Under the pieces are notes generated by a model, which did not search any database, was not told where the DNA came from, and saw only the letters and a program-made list of their open reading frames with translations. A stretch of DNA of 64,000 nucleotides from Melanopsichium pennsylvanicum (taxonomy: Eukaryota > Basidiomycota > Ustilaginomycetes > Ustilaginales), in NCBI GenBank assembly GCA_900208305.1, contig OAPG01000004.1:124001-188000 (forward strand). The letters are read 5' to 3'. A program made the translations under genes and the position numbers. Of this stretch, positions 29,998 to 41,100 are shown one piece after another (the first letter of the stretch is position 1; each line of letters begins with the position of its first letter).

Positions 29998-32054
29998 GGT
30001 GGGATTGACTTCGCTCGTCTGATGTGCGTGCGAACCCACGAGCAGCGTTACGAAAGCAGAGGTTCGTGGTCAAGGTGGCGGAATCAGAGGCTGATGGCAC
30101 GTAGAAAGATGACTGCGAACGAATCCTTTGGATGATGGATTGCTATGCCGTTTCCTAGGCTGGGAATAAGAGCACGCAGTCGATAGTCCTTGATCTTCCC
30201 GTCGTCCAGGCCCAGACGTGACTGCGAGGGTAGTATCGCGCCTCGCGCAGATGATAAAGCTACAAAAGAGACTGTGGCTGCATTTGGCACCAGTCCTAGC
30301 GCTGTCGACCTAACGACTGGCAAGTGTGTTGCTCCGTGAAGTGCTCGCCGATGAGTCTGTGCTCTGCACTTGTCGCAAGCTCACAGAGTAGCTGTGCCTG
30401 TCGAAGGTCGAGGTAGTGTCAGCGTGGTGATGGTGGATGTCAAGTCTTTGAGCAGAGGAGTTGAACAGATTGGATGAAACACGATCGACATCGGAAGACC
30501 CATTCAACCATCTCTTGCTGGCTCTATCCTTACCTGGTGTCTTGTTCTCACCCTGATCGCCTCTCACTTTTTGGTGTTCTCCAAAACGCTGCTTGCCGTC
30601 CATTGAAAGAGCACAGATCCGTGCTTTTTGTCTCTTGCTCACCGCGAACACGGGCATCAAAATTAATGGGAAAAAAGGCTTTTTTTTTCTCTCTTCTCTC
30701 TCTGCGGCGCAAACCAAAGGCCTGCAGCTCCAAAGCGTGTTCGTGCGCATGCGCCGCAGACAGACCACGGCGGCGATTGGCCAACGACATCTGAGCTCGC
30801 TCGACACGCTGCCCAAAAAATTTGGACATGAGCGACAGAGACGAGATCCCACACCTCGACCCGCTTTCTCGGCGAAGGAAGGATCGCTATCAGTGTAGAC
30901 ATCAGTGCAGACTGCCCGGTGTAGCTGAGCCTGACATTATAAATCGATACGATCAGCAAGCAGGTTCTTGATGGGTGTTGTCCAGCCTTCACTCGTCTCA
31001 AATCTGGCGATAGAGGCAAATTCGTGGCCGCAATAGGAGCTGGCTTCAGGATTAAAACGATCGCAAAGCAATGTGTTTTGAAACTGTAATTTGAGTGTTC
31101 GCAGCTCGTTGTGCCAGACTTAATGATGTGCAATACAGTAAGTACTCTCGGTGGAGTAGCGAGCAGTGTCGCATTTCTCTCTTTCGGTCTGCTCGCCTGA
31201 ACAGAGAGCTTTTTCTCTCGCTCCTTGGATAAGACCCTTTCCCTTCGAAGCATTTGGACATCTGATCTAAATTTACTGTACTTTAATTTACTGTACTTTA
31301 CTGTACAGTACGGCACGTGCGGCAGGTTGGATGTGTCAAAAGCCAAGAGGCACACTTGCCCAGCTCCTCTTACCCTCTCTATTTGTAGGTCAGATTGTTC
31401 AGACATTTGCACTGTCCCTCCGTACTTCGTTCCGCCAGGGTCACATCCTTGCTGTTTGCTTCAAGTTCAACCGACTCTGTTGTAGCAGCTAGGGACTTGC
31501 TTCCCTAAGTTCATCTGCACAGGAGCTGAGCCAAAGCTTTGCGCATGCAAATCGACCCGCCATTTGCGATTGTCATCATCTCTTCGTCTCTCAAACGTTA
31601 TCTATATATTACATTGCATGAGAACATCGGATCACGTTCTAAAAGCTCATTGCCACAGACTTTGACGAGGAGGTCAGTGGGATCATGGAAGTGAGCTCCT
31701 CGGATTTCGCTAAAAACTTGTCACCCCCTTGTCGCATGGCTTCGGCCCCCCCACCCAGCTTTCACCTCTGAGCCTTCAACATTCACTAGATACACCGCAT
31801 CATACGAGACCGCAGAATTTCGTACAGCAAACAACAATGACAATCTTTACACAGCTTTGCGCACGACGTTGGTTGACGAGGAGAAATGTCTTCAGATTGA
31901 GGAAGGTACAAGTACAGAATGGTGGTGATACAAGTGCAAAAGAATGCTGGTTATGCAATGGAGTCACGATGACTGTCCGTAGATCGTTTTGTGTGCGAGT
32001 CCTGGGAAGGAATTCGCCTTGGGTATCTTGATTTTGTTGTCGGAGCATGAGGGC
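29998..32054. other. Intergenic region upstream of tay1
   Basis: About 2 kb between the tay1 start and the 3' end of rpb11. No supported gene. It contains a T tract near 30680 and the TACTGTA cluster at 31272-31310, with another TACAGTA at 31134-31140. Confidence 0.45.
31272..31310. repeat. Tandem TTTACTGTACTTTA with palindromic end
   Basis: Two near-identical 15-bp units (TTTACTGTACTTTAA, then TTTACTGTACTTTA) run into the perfect 10-bp palindrome TACTGTACAGTA core. This is the densest cluster of a TAC(T/A)GTA motif that recurs only between genes in this window. Confidence 0.75.
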
Positions 32055-32507
32055 TTAGATGTCGACGTAGCCTCCACCACCTTCTCCACCATAGCCCTGG
32101 GCATCTCCGCCATACGCACCACCCTGCCCAAAGGCCCCAGCTCCGCCAACGTCCACCGTTCCCGCGCCGCTCATCTGGACCTCAGTTCTCCATGCGCCCT
32201 TCAGTGAGCTGATCTGAGCGATCAACTTTGTGCAGCCTTGCTTCAGCGCGTCTGTTGGCGTCAAACTTCCATCGGTCTGAATCTTGACAAACACTTTCGG
32301 CTCCAGAGGATGCGGAACCTTATATCCGCAAAACAATACTGCTGGGTTGGCCAGCACGGCATGGCGAAGCATGTTTCCGAGAGTGTGATCTTCTTTGTTG
32401 AACCAGAATGTTGCGGCGTTGGGGATCTTGGTGTCTTCGACCACTTCGACGCGCTTCTCGTCAGGCCCCAGAATGAAGAGGTCAAATCGGTTGGGTGCGT
32501 TCGTCAT
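32055..32507 (-). CDS. rpb11: RNA polymerase II subunit RPB11
   Basis: Small assembly subunit of RNA polymerase II that dimerises with Rpb3 (alpha-like). 150 aa from ATG 32507, single exon. The N-terminus NAPNRFDLFILGPDEKRVEV and the alpha motif FWFNKEDHTLGNMLRHAVL (about 34-52), then YKVPHPLEPKVFVKIQTDG, match the family strongly. The final 30 residues are a Gly-rich tail (GGAYGGDAQGYGGEGGGG) not found in the 120-aa yeast protein. Divergent from pex14 across a 1.2-kb spacer. Confidence 0.97.
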   Translation of the reverse strand: MTNAPNRFDLFILGPDEKRVEVVEDTKIPNAATFWFNKEDHTLGNMLRHAVLANPAVLFCGYKVPHPLEPKVFVKIQTDGSLTPTDALKQGCTKLIAQISSLKGAWRTEVQMSGAGTVDVGGAGAFGQGGAYGGDAQGYGGEGGGGYVDI

Positions 32508-33681
32508 TTCGATGCTGTTCCTTCGACGGTCGAACTGTTGAGCCGAGGGTGGAACAGAAGAGATACATTTGCAAATAAGTCAGTCAGACTGTTACCCAAT
32601 CACGCGTGCTTTAAAAGCAGAGCGGAGCGAAACACCGATAGGTAGGATAGAGCGCATGTGCGTGAAAGGATTGGGCTCATCTACCGTTGTAGTCTAGGAA
32701 TCAGCGGAACACCCAAGTACAACCCGACACACTTGTCAGCGTTTGAGATGTATCCATGAAGTGTCCTCAAACAGTGTGAATATGATGTAATCTTTGCCCA
32801 TTTCGCACACGACATATAGCCATGCTTACTTCAAGACCTCCTATTGCCGCCTGACCGTGTTCTGGTTTGCTATGCTTTGCTTTTGCTACACGTCTTCTTG
32901 TTTTTCTCGGAGAAAGATTTGAGAGACTTACGTGTGACTAGATGTGACAGGAATGAGGGGGCTGCAGAAACGGATCACGGTGATCCAGGGCAGACTGTCA
33001 AAGTGACTCGATTCGAGTCGGGCTGATGGAAGGGAATGTGTCTTGTGACGACCCCGCAGAGCGAGGTGCGCGAGGAAAAAAGAAACGGAAAAATGGTTTG
33101 AAGGATGGAAAATACGAATGATCCGTTTATCAAGCGACCTCCGTGTCGAGGGAGGGTGAAAATTTTGCTGTGATGGAAAGGAAGGACAGACGTGGGTGGA
33201 TTGCGCTGATTGGATGGTGTTGCGCAGCAGGGATTGATCCACGGTTCATCGCGAAAGTCCAGGGCGAATTCTTCTTTCCACAGCTCTGACTGAAAACCGC
33301 GTCTTATTGTATCGCACGGGATGGACCAAATTCTCCTCTCGGTTTAACAGATGAGAAAACTTGGCATGGTGAATGCCGGTTAGACGGAGCCGAGGCCGGA
33401 TGTGAACATCACGTAGATGAAGAGCGCATTGGAAGGGTGTGGCAGTTGAAAGCCTTCCCCACATTCTCCACTCTCTCATCTGGTCATCCATCTTTCCTCG
33501 CCCTCATACACCGTCACCTTTGGGGCCATCAATCCGAGTGCTACCTCTATCAGCCTTTTTGCGCCTCCGATTTGTCTCACTACATCAGACCTTGGACTGC
33601 ATTTCGACTCTCCAGCCTTAACGAACCACAGCACTAAAAGCGGATCAAGCATCACGGTCTCGCCACTGCCAACTTTCCGTC
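32508..33681. promoter_or_regulatory. Divergent region between rpb11 and pex14
   Basis: 1.17 kb containing both promoters and leaders. No credible ORF or repeat; the final 150 bp before pex14 are pyrimidine-rich. Confidence 0.5.
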
Positions 33682-34734
33682 ATGTCCGATCCATCCACAT
33701 CGACAGCTGTCTCTGCGGCGTCTGGCCCGATCCGTCCAGACATGGTCTCCAGTGCGGTGTCCTTCCTCTCTGACCCGAAAGTTCAATCGTCAACCATGTC
33801 TCAAAGGGTCTCTTTCCTAGAAACGAAAGGACTCCGCCCGGCCGAAATCGACGAGGCTATGCGTCAAGCGAACGCTTCCCAAGCCCAATCTTCCGGCTAC
33901 TCCTCTTACGCTTCTGTCCCACCAGCACCATACTACCAGAATGCGCCTAACGCTCCCTACCCGAATGCGACCACCCAGCAGCAAGGGAGGGATTGGAGGG
34001 ATTGGTTCATCATGGCGGTCGTTTCTGGTACGATCGGGTATGGAGTGATATCCCTCGCTAAAAAGTACCTCATGCCCCACCTGCAACCGCCCAACGCCAA
34101 CGTTTTGGAGGCAGATCTCGACGCGCTCACGGCCAAGTATGACGAGGTTGCATCCCAACTCCAAGCTCTTGATGCGCAGACGCTGGCTGTGAAACAAGGA
34201 CTTGACGAGCAAAAGGCCGAGGTGGAGAAATCCATCAAGGAGGTGGAAGACTGTGTCAAGAGCGTCAAGGAGAACGAAAAGCGCAGGGATGGAGAACTGG
34301 ACAGGATCAAGGACGACGTTGAAGGCATTCGAAAGGAGCTCGGCAGCTTGTTCGAGAAGAGCAAGCAGGCTCAGACCAACTCGCTGTCCGAGCTTCAATC
34401 GGAACTCAAGTCGCTCAAGAGCTTGCTCGTGTCCAGGGGCACTGTTGGTGCAGGTCAAGGTGGGGCTGCGCCGGCCCCGCCTAGACCATACGGTATGGGT
34501 GTTGGTGGATACGGTATGGGCGGAGGATATGGCTCGCCGAGCATTGGAACACCTACAGGAGATGCAAGCCCCCCGCATTTGCCCAAGCCCACTATTCCCG
34601 CTTGGCAGCTCGCAGGTACGGGAAGTGGAAGCGCGACACCAGCAAAGGAAGCAGAGGCGAGCAAAGCGCCAGAGCCAAGTATAGCGGATCCTGCTGAAGA
34701 GATGTCGAAGGCTGACGGCAAGGCAAAGGAGTGA
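33682..34734 (+). CDS. pex14: Peroxin PEX14
   Basis: Peroxisomal membrane docking factor for the Pex5/Pex7 import receptors. 350 aa from ATG 33682. The conserved N-terminal receptor-binding domain is at about 17-62 (IRPDMVSSAVSFLSDPKV, then KGLRPAEIDEAM). A single hydrophobic segment lies at about 108-126 (WFIMAVVSGTIGYGVISLA). A long coiled coil follows at about 140-250 (DALTAKYDEVASQLQALDAQ and onward heptads). The C-terminus is Gly/Tyr-rich (YGMGVGGYGMGGGYG) and then disordered. Length and domain order are normal for fungal Pex14. Confidence 0.95.
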   Translation: MSDPSTSTAVSAASGPIRPDMVSSAVSFLSDPKVQSSTMSQRVSFLETKGLRPAEIDEAMRQANASQAQSSGYSSYASVPPAPYYQNAPNAPYPNATTQQQGRDWRDWFIMAVVSGTIGYGVISLAKKYLMPHLQPPNANVLEADLDALTAKYDEVASQLQALDAQTLAVKQGLDEQKAEVEKSIKEVEDCVKSVKENEKRRDGELDRIKDDVEGIRKELGSLFEKSKQAQTNSLSELQSELKSLKSLLVSRGTVGAGQGGAAPAPPRPYGMGVGGYGMGGGYGSPSIGTPTGDASPPHLPKPTIPAWQLAGTGSGSATPAKEAEASKAPEPSIADPAEEMSKADGKAKE

Positions 34735-36042
34735 AGCGAGTGAATGTCAAGATAGCGAACAATGTAGCTCTCTCTAACGATTAAAAACTCCTTTCTATTT
34801 TCATACATTTCCACAAAAAGAAAAGCAGGGAAAAGGCGAAATCGGCAAGATTTCGATGAGAGCTACTTGATGTTGTGTGGGTTGAGCTGTCCGAATGAAT
34901 CAATAGTGAGGCGATCCTTAGAGATTCCCACCGAGGAGGATCACACTGATCGCCACATCCGATCCTCGAGCTTTTGTTTGCGAGCCACGCTCGGATGTAG
35001 ACATGCATCTTCACATGAGACAATCTCGTCATCGTGAGAACCAGCAAAGTCCAAGTGAAGAAAGACTGGTTGGCTACGCATCGGCTGCAAGCCGCTTGCA
35101 CGCACATCAAATCCATCATGTGAATTTTTCCCCTCCTCTTTGAACTCGAACCTCTTTAACGCTGGTACAATAAGTTCGGCCTGGTTAATGCAACGTGACC
35201 TTGCATCGAGTGAAAGCGAGAAAAGAAGGGGAGGGTGAACAACACACCTAGGGACAGTATCACTTGACCTTGCAGACCTATCTGGACAGTCTGCGAAACC
35301 GATTGCTATCCCATAGTAGGGTTCAGCAGTTAACGGGCCCAAAGGGGCCGCGTGGTTGGCTCCTGCAGAATCTTAAGAATTCGTGATTCGGGGTTGCCCA
35401 CTAGCACAGCCCGGATTAGAGTGAGTGGCCTGACCGAATTTCCCGTGCCTCCGGAAGACCAGCTGCACCCCTGTTCGAGGTACCCAACCGGTCTCGCTTA
35501 GCGAAAAGCACCAAAAAAGGGTTCGCACCGGTCAATTGGCGAGGAGCACTTGACGGTTTGGCCGTCAGATGTGTTCCGTGCGTGCGTGCGTTGCGTTGGC
35601 AGAAGTGGGGTTAACGTGCATCAGTATGTGACTGAAGAAGCATAAATTACTGAAGGTTGTGCTTTGGCTGCTGCCAGGGCAGGGCCGCAGAGTGGGATCA
35701 GGGCCAATTAGCCACCTCATAAAGCGGTGGTCAAGGTTTAGAAGAAGGCTGATATCGGATCATCCGACCAACCACAAGTCACCAAGATTTGAGCACCCGA
35801 TCAGCTGCCACCCTTCACGCCACATCATCACCGTCGATTTTCATTCTTGTGAACTTATCAGCATCGCAAGGGCTTATCGGTGATTCTTTGACGTTTGTGG
35901 CTCAGCTCCTTTTTGTGGTGGAGACGCCTACGAAGAACCGCAATTGGCTCCGAAAACCAATCTTGCACAACAAAATTCGGTTACTCCGTCTTCCCGCCCT
36001 CACCATACGATACTCTCCATCTCAAAATCCGCCTCAAGTACC
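34735..36042. other. Intergenic region pex14 to BAR gene
   Basis: 1.3 kb with no supported gene. It includes a short (CGTG)n tract at 35577-35590. The final 200 bp form the pyrimidine-rich leader of the next gene. Confidence 0.5.
35577..35590 (+). repeat. CGTG microsatellite
   Basis: Three and a half CGTG units in non-coding DNA. Confidence 0.7.
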
Positions 36043-38028
36043 ATGCCACCTAATCTGTCCAGCCGCCCCAAAATGGGCAAACTTCGCTCATGGCTATCGT
36101 CGAGCAACAAATCCGAAGAGCAGCAGGATCTGGCCTCCGAAGTCGAAGCTCGCAAGAAAGGTATCGACTCGCTCTACACTTCGACCGAAGCGTATTGGTC
36201 CTATCTTGGCAAGAAGAAGCCTCTTACTTTTGACGCCTCATCTGTAATTGTCCCTCTCGATGACACTTCTTCTACCACAAGTGGGACGGTCTCGGCCAAC
36301 AAGCCAGAACGGAAGATGTTACCCGTGGAGGCCTTGGGATTGGCTATGACTTCCTTCAGCACTGCTTTTCCTGAGGGATCTCAATATGGGTCTTGCCTGG
36401 GTCTTCTGGGTGAGGCGCACTTGAAATTGGGCAATTTGCAGAATGCGTTTACTAAAGACACGAGCCACATCTTCCTCGCCCGCATAGCTCGTTCCAAAGC
36501 AACTCTCGACAGCTTCACTGCAGCACTCAAGAAACTCGATGCCGCCACCGCGCGGCTCGAGAGTGCGCAGAGTAAAATCCAAAAGAGCAAAAAAGAAAAG
36601 CGAGAGCTGGAGGAGGAGTTGCGGCTGGCCAAAGCAGCTTACGACGAGGCAGTGACGGATGTCGAGGTCAGAGGAGAGGCCTTGGGTGAGGCAGAGGGGG
36701 ATGACCTCGTGGTTTTGACCGAGTACATGCAGGCGCAACTTGACTACGTCTCCGAGGCACAGGCTGTGATGGAGCAGGCAAAGGCGATGTGGGGGGAAGT
36801 ACCACCGGGATCTGTGTCGAGATCTGGAAGCTCGACTCCAGTGACGAGGCCCAGATCCCTGTCCGGCCCAAAACTCAGGCCTAGCATCTCCAGGAGGAGC
36901 TCTGCAAAGGATGCTGGAGACGTTCCAACCACAACTTCGTCAAGCCGCTTCGGATCGAGATCATCGCTCAGTCTCTCAGCCTCGGACGGAACTCCCTCGG
37001 CCACGGACGACACCAAGAAGGAGAAGGACAAGAAGTCTCGCTTGCGCATGCCTTCCTTCAGCGGCGCATCCGATGCGCTAACCTCGGCGGCCACCCAAGT
37101 CGGAGGCACCTTCACCCGCAGCCGCAGCTCCACGCTTTTGGCTGGGATGGGCGGAAAATCTGGCGGGGAGGCGAGTCCTGACAAGGACAAAGAGTATAGC
37201 AAGTGGAACTTTAAACGAGGAAGTAAGAAGGAAGAAAAGATGGGCTTCTTGAGCATGGATGAAGCGGACAAACTTGAGCAATACTCTCCAAAAGGCAACA
37301 ACGCGAAGATTCCGCCCGCGCTACCGGCCAGGGATTACGTCAGAACAAGCGTGAGTGCTTCGGATGTACATCTTGGAATCGCTCATGACCATGATGGGGA
37401 GTCTTCGAATGGTCATAGGATCGGAGCTTCGCCCGACTTGCGTTTGTCCCTCCCAGAGACGGATTTTGAAGAGGAAGTTGACTTTGGAGCCGGACGTGGA
37501 CCATCGCCATTTTCTCCCGATGCAGCTCATGGTGTGTTTTCAGCGACGAACAGGTTATCGTCACCCGCTGCTTATGAAACGATTCACGAGAGGGGAGAAT
37601 CGAATCTTAGCACAGGTCTTCATCTGGCAGACAGTACCTATCTCGGTGGCTCTATCGCGAACCAGCATCTATCGCTCCACCACACGGGTTTGTCATCTTA
37701 CAGTGATAACATGGATCCTTTCGGTGGAGCCATGTCTCCGCAGGCTACAGGGGGGAAGTTTGACGAGAGTGAGATGGGTAGCGATGAACAAGAGGAGAGG
37801 CAAGGTTTGACCGCGGGGAGAGTGACGAATAGTACCGGGGAAAGGAAAAAGGTGGATGCAGAGACGAACGAATCAAAGGGTACGTGGAGATCGGTGTTGA
37901 ACGGTAATGGGGGTGGTAGTGTGAGAGGCCCTCCTCCACCGGTGCCGAGTAGTGCGAGTTTCTTGAGCAAGAGTAAGCAACGGCTTGCTCCGCCGCCTCC
38001 CCCGCTTCCTTTGAGGAATAGCAATTGA
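36043..38028 (+). CDS. BAR-domain protein
   Basis: Predicted membrane-curvature protein. 661 aa from the ATG in ACCATGCCA; 33 more codons are open upstream but begin with TTG. Residues about 15-248 form a continuous helical region with BAR-domain character. It includes KKGIDSLYTSTEAYWSYLGKK, LGEAHLKLGNLQNAF, a basic helix KKLDAATARLESAQSKIQKS, and EYMQAQLDYVSEAQAVMEQA ending near AMW. The remaining 400 residues are Ser-rich and disordered, with a central RLRMPSF motif. The tail is Pro-rich (GPPPPVPSS and APPPPPLPLRNSN), offering SH3 or profilin ligands. There is no SH3 domain of its own. Endocytosis or eisosome-like roles are possible but not shown. Convergent with the lipase-like gene, 159 bp apart. 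Confidence 0.8.
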   Translation: MPPNLSSRPKMGKLRSWLSSSNKSEEQQDLASEVEARKKGIDSLYTSTEAYWSYLGKKKPLTFDASSVIVPLDDTSSTTSGTVSANKPERKMLPVEALGLAMTSFSTAFPEGSQYGSCLGLLGEAHLKLGNLQNAFTKDTSHIFLARIARSKATLDSFTAALKKLDAATARLESAQSKIQKSKKEKRELEEELRLAKAAYDEAVTDVEVRGEALGEAEGDDLVVLTEYMQAQLDYVSEAQAVMEQAKAMWGEVPPGSVSRSGSSTPVTRPRSLSGPKLRPSISRRSSAKDAGDVPTTTSSSRFGSRSSLSLSASDGTPSATDDTKKEKDKKSRLRMPSFSGASDALTSAATQVGGTFTRSRSSTLLAGMGGKSGGEASPDKDKEYSKWNFKRGSKKEEKMGFLSMDEADKLEQYSPKGNNAKIPPALPARDYVRTSVSASDVHLGIAHDHDGESSNGHRIGASPDLRLSLPETDFEEEVDFGAGRGPSPFSPDAAHGVFSATNRLSSPAAYETIHERGESNLSTGLHLADSTYLGGSIANQHLSLHHTGLSSYSDNMDPFGGAMSPQATGGKFDESEMGSDEQEERQGLTAGRVTNSTGERKKVDAETNESKGTWRSVLNGNGGGSVRGPPPPVPSSASFLSKSKQRLAPPPPPLPLRNSN

Positions 38029-38187
38029 GTGGGATTAGACTCGTCACAGTAGCATCGCAAAGGAGGAAATTTTTGGGGTTATAACTACAGTCATCTGCTT
38101 GGCAGGTGTCACGGACGATATAATACACGCGATTCGACAGCTCTTTGGTCGTCTGATGAGGTTTTAATGAATGCAAACCGTCGAGGA

Positions 38188-41100
38188 TCAGTGTGAAGCG
38201 AGTGGTACACGCCCTCGCTTGAGGTTTGCTCTGCGTACAGCTTCCAAACACTTTCCAATCCCGTCGACGTCGCTCAGCAGTGTAACATGTCGATGCGCGC
38301 TCTCTACGATTCCCCTTCCGTCGAATCTCATTTTGTACTTGTCTAGTTTGAGTCTTCCTTTACCCGGTAGCTTTTTTGGTTTGGTTGGGAAGGGTGGACC
38401 CTTACCCCACATTTCTTCCGGCAAAGATTCTGCTTCAGCCCTAGTGGTTAACAGAGTGGACCATTTGCCGGGAAGAGACGTTGCAGAACGACGAGTAATC
38501 ACTCCGTCACCAGCACCGTATGTCATACGGGAATAGTCGCCTGCTCTCACATCGTCTTTCCATCCTTTCCGAGCTGTTTCAGTTTCAGGAGCCGAGCTAT
38601 AAGCTTCGTCAACTCCAATCAAGGCACCACGGACACAGGGAGTTCGACCAGACACGATAAGCATGATAGGCGGATACAAACCGGCATCTGCTTTGGATCG
38701 GTCAAAACCTTGTTCAATGTCGGCCCAGAATCGTCGTACTTCAGCAAGCGTTCGGTCGAGGTAGAGCCAGCTTTGAGTCGGGTAGTCAAACTTGTCAAAT
38801 TCCGCCTCGTCGTCGTTGTTGCGTGATGCACCCTGACGATTCTCGGGCTGCAGCTGCGCTTGTTCCTCGGGTGAAGCATCTGTTTGACCCACAGCAGGGT
38901 TTTTGTTATCGGTCAAGCCTTCCATCAGGCCCATAGTCAGGCCGTTGGGATTGTTGCTCTCTTCGGCCGAAGGGCTAACTGTGTCAAGATCTTGCGAGGC
39001 GCTGGTCGAATAGGTCTTCGCTACAGCTTGTGAAGCCTCTTCCTCCAATTCAGCTTTGTTGCTAGACTCCATCGCAGACTGCTTGCGTTGGGAAGTAGAA
39101 GGGGTCTTTCGAGCAATGGCGATCAATTGCTGTCTTCTGCCCACCTCTAGACATGGACTTAGCCCTAGCTCATTCCACACGTCTGGGTCCAAGAAATCTA
39201 CATCCCTGAACCGTTCCCTTTTCTGCTGTTCTGTCAAATCCTCCTCGTCTTGGTCTGGATCTCCGACGGGGATCTCGAAACAGCGCTTGTCGGTAGGAAG
39301 GAGATAAAAGCTGCTCCTGAAGCTGAATGTCGCGCGAGGAGAGCAAATAGTATCGTTGAGGAGGGCGGCATCACCAAAGCGGAATGGACCGAGGATATTG
39401 GGTGTGCCGCGGAAAGGTGTCGATGCAAACACGAGGCCTTCAAAGATGCGAGGGTTGGTGCAGGTTGCGAGGGCGTGGAGTGCCACTAAGCCTCCCATCG
39501 AGTGGGCTACCACCTTGGCACCTCTTTTATTGCCAGTTGCTTCGTCAGCAGATGCTTCGTACAACTTTTCAAGGAAATCGACAAGCCTCTTGGATGATCG
39601 CGCGAGGGAAAGGCGCCAGTCGTATCCCCAAGTATATGCCCTTGCATGTCTCCTTGCCGCAATTTTCTGCTCTAGCCGCTGACCCATATCCACCAGCTTT
39701 CCAATATGTGTGCACATGTCGGAGGAGTATACGAGATCCTCGGAGTTCTCCTCCGCTGCTGTAGACAGCCCAAGCTCGAGAGTAGGTCGGCGAAGACCCA
39801 CACCTACTTTGATGGGGATCCACATCATCATGTTTGTCTCCGCATCTCGAAGTACACTTCCTCGATATCCGCCCATGATGACGACGTTCCCAGAGAGGTT
39901 TTTGAAGTAATCTGGGTTCCCAGAATCCTTGATGACTGAAGGGATTGCTTCGGGTTCCAAAATGTTTCCTGATGTGACTGCCCTTGTGTGATCAGTTGGG
40001 GCAGAAGGGGAAGCAAAGAAGTCGACAGAGGGCAGGAAGCCCCAAACGCTCTGCATTGCTTCTCTCCAGCGTGACGATGATGATACTTCATGTCCAGGTG
40101 AATGGAGGAGGTCTTGTTGTACGACAGTGCCCAAGTCCTCCTGAGAAGCATGACGAGACACAACGGCCTCTACTTGTGCAGCATCTTCGAGAGACATGCC
40201 GTAGCTAAATCCTGATCGCTGTGCTGCAAGGTTATCTCCAACTCCATTGTAGGTTGGCACCGGATGTGGGCGCTTCGGATGAGTTGGTCCAATTGTTGCG
40301 GGCGGTTTCTCCGAGACGTTTCGGTTGGCAGCAGCCTCTGATGGCTGTGGACCAGGGGCCATACTCTTGCGGCGAGCTTTGGTCAAGTACTTTGAGGCTG
40401 TTGTGAAAGGCTTCTTCATTGTGGAGACGAGCCCGGCTGATTGCTGTTCTTCTTCTACATCTGCTGCCTTGCCACTCTTTTCGCTTGACCTGCGCCGAGC
40501 ATCAATCTTATTAAGCGATGAGCTCAAAAGCGAGCCCGAAGCTGGTAAAAGTCCACGATAGTTGGAAGATGAGCCGAAATGAGTGTCATAGAAGGCTTGT
40601 TTTGCTGTTGGATTGCGGTGAGCTGGGTTGATGAACCTCGCTTTAGGGTTCTTCTGAGATGGCTTCCATGGATATGCTTCGGGAAAAGTAAGGTCATCTG
40701 GGTGATGTTTGACATCCACCTCTGTGCCATCGATCTTAGTCGCGAAGGTGACTCCTGGGGATGACGACTGCGAAATACTCTCATCCAGTGCGCTTAGCCC
40801 CGGCTCATCAGAAGAAGAAGAAGACTCTGAGGAGGCAACGTCTGGAGCTATAGAGTTGAGTGCATTTACTCTTGACTTGGGCGAGGCTGGAGCGGAGAGA
40901 GCCGCTTGAACACCGCTAATATATGGTCGATTTATTTGATGGGAAGCCTCAACTTGAAGGGTTCCAGATCCAGTCGTCTCGAGTCTCGCGCTGCGAGACT
41001 TGGAAGATTTCGGTGCTGTATTCGAGCCCGTGGCTGAAGCTATTGACAAATCGACAGTCGCTGGAGCAGCCTGCGAACAAGGTGTGTCGTACCTCCAGCC

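Noticed and set aside
33817..34578. 253-codon minus-strand open frame
   Set aside because: Antisense to pex14, which matches its family along its whole length.
35341..35520. Possible tRNA gene in a GC-rich spacer
   Set aside because: A GTTCGAGG stretch resembles part of a B box but lacks the required C at the matching position, and no A box or cloverleaf could be built. No tRNA was found anywhere in the window.
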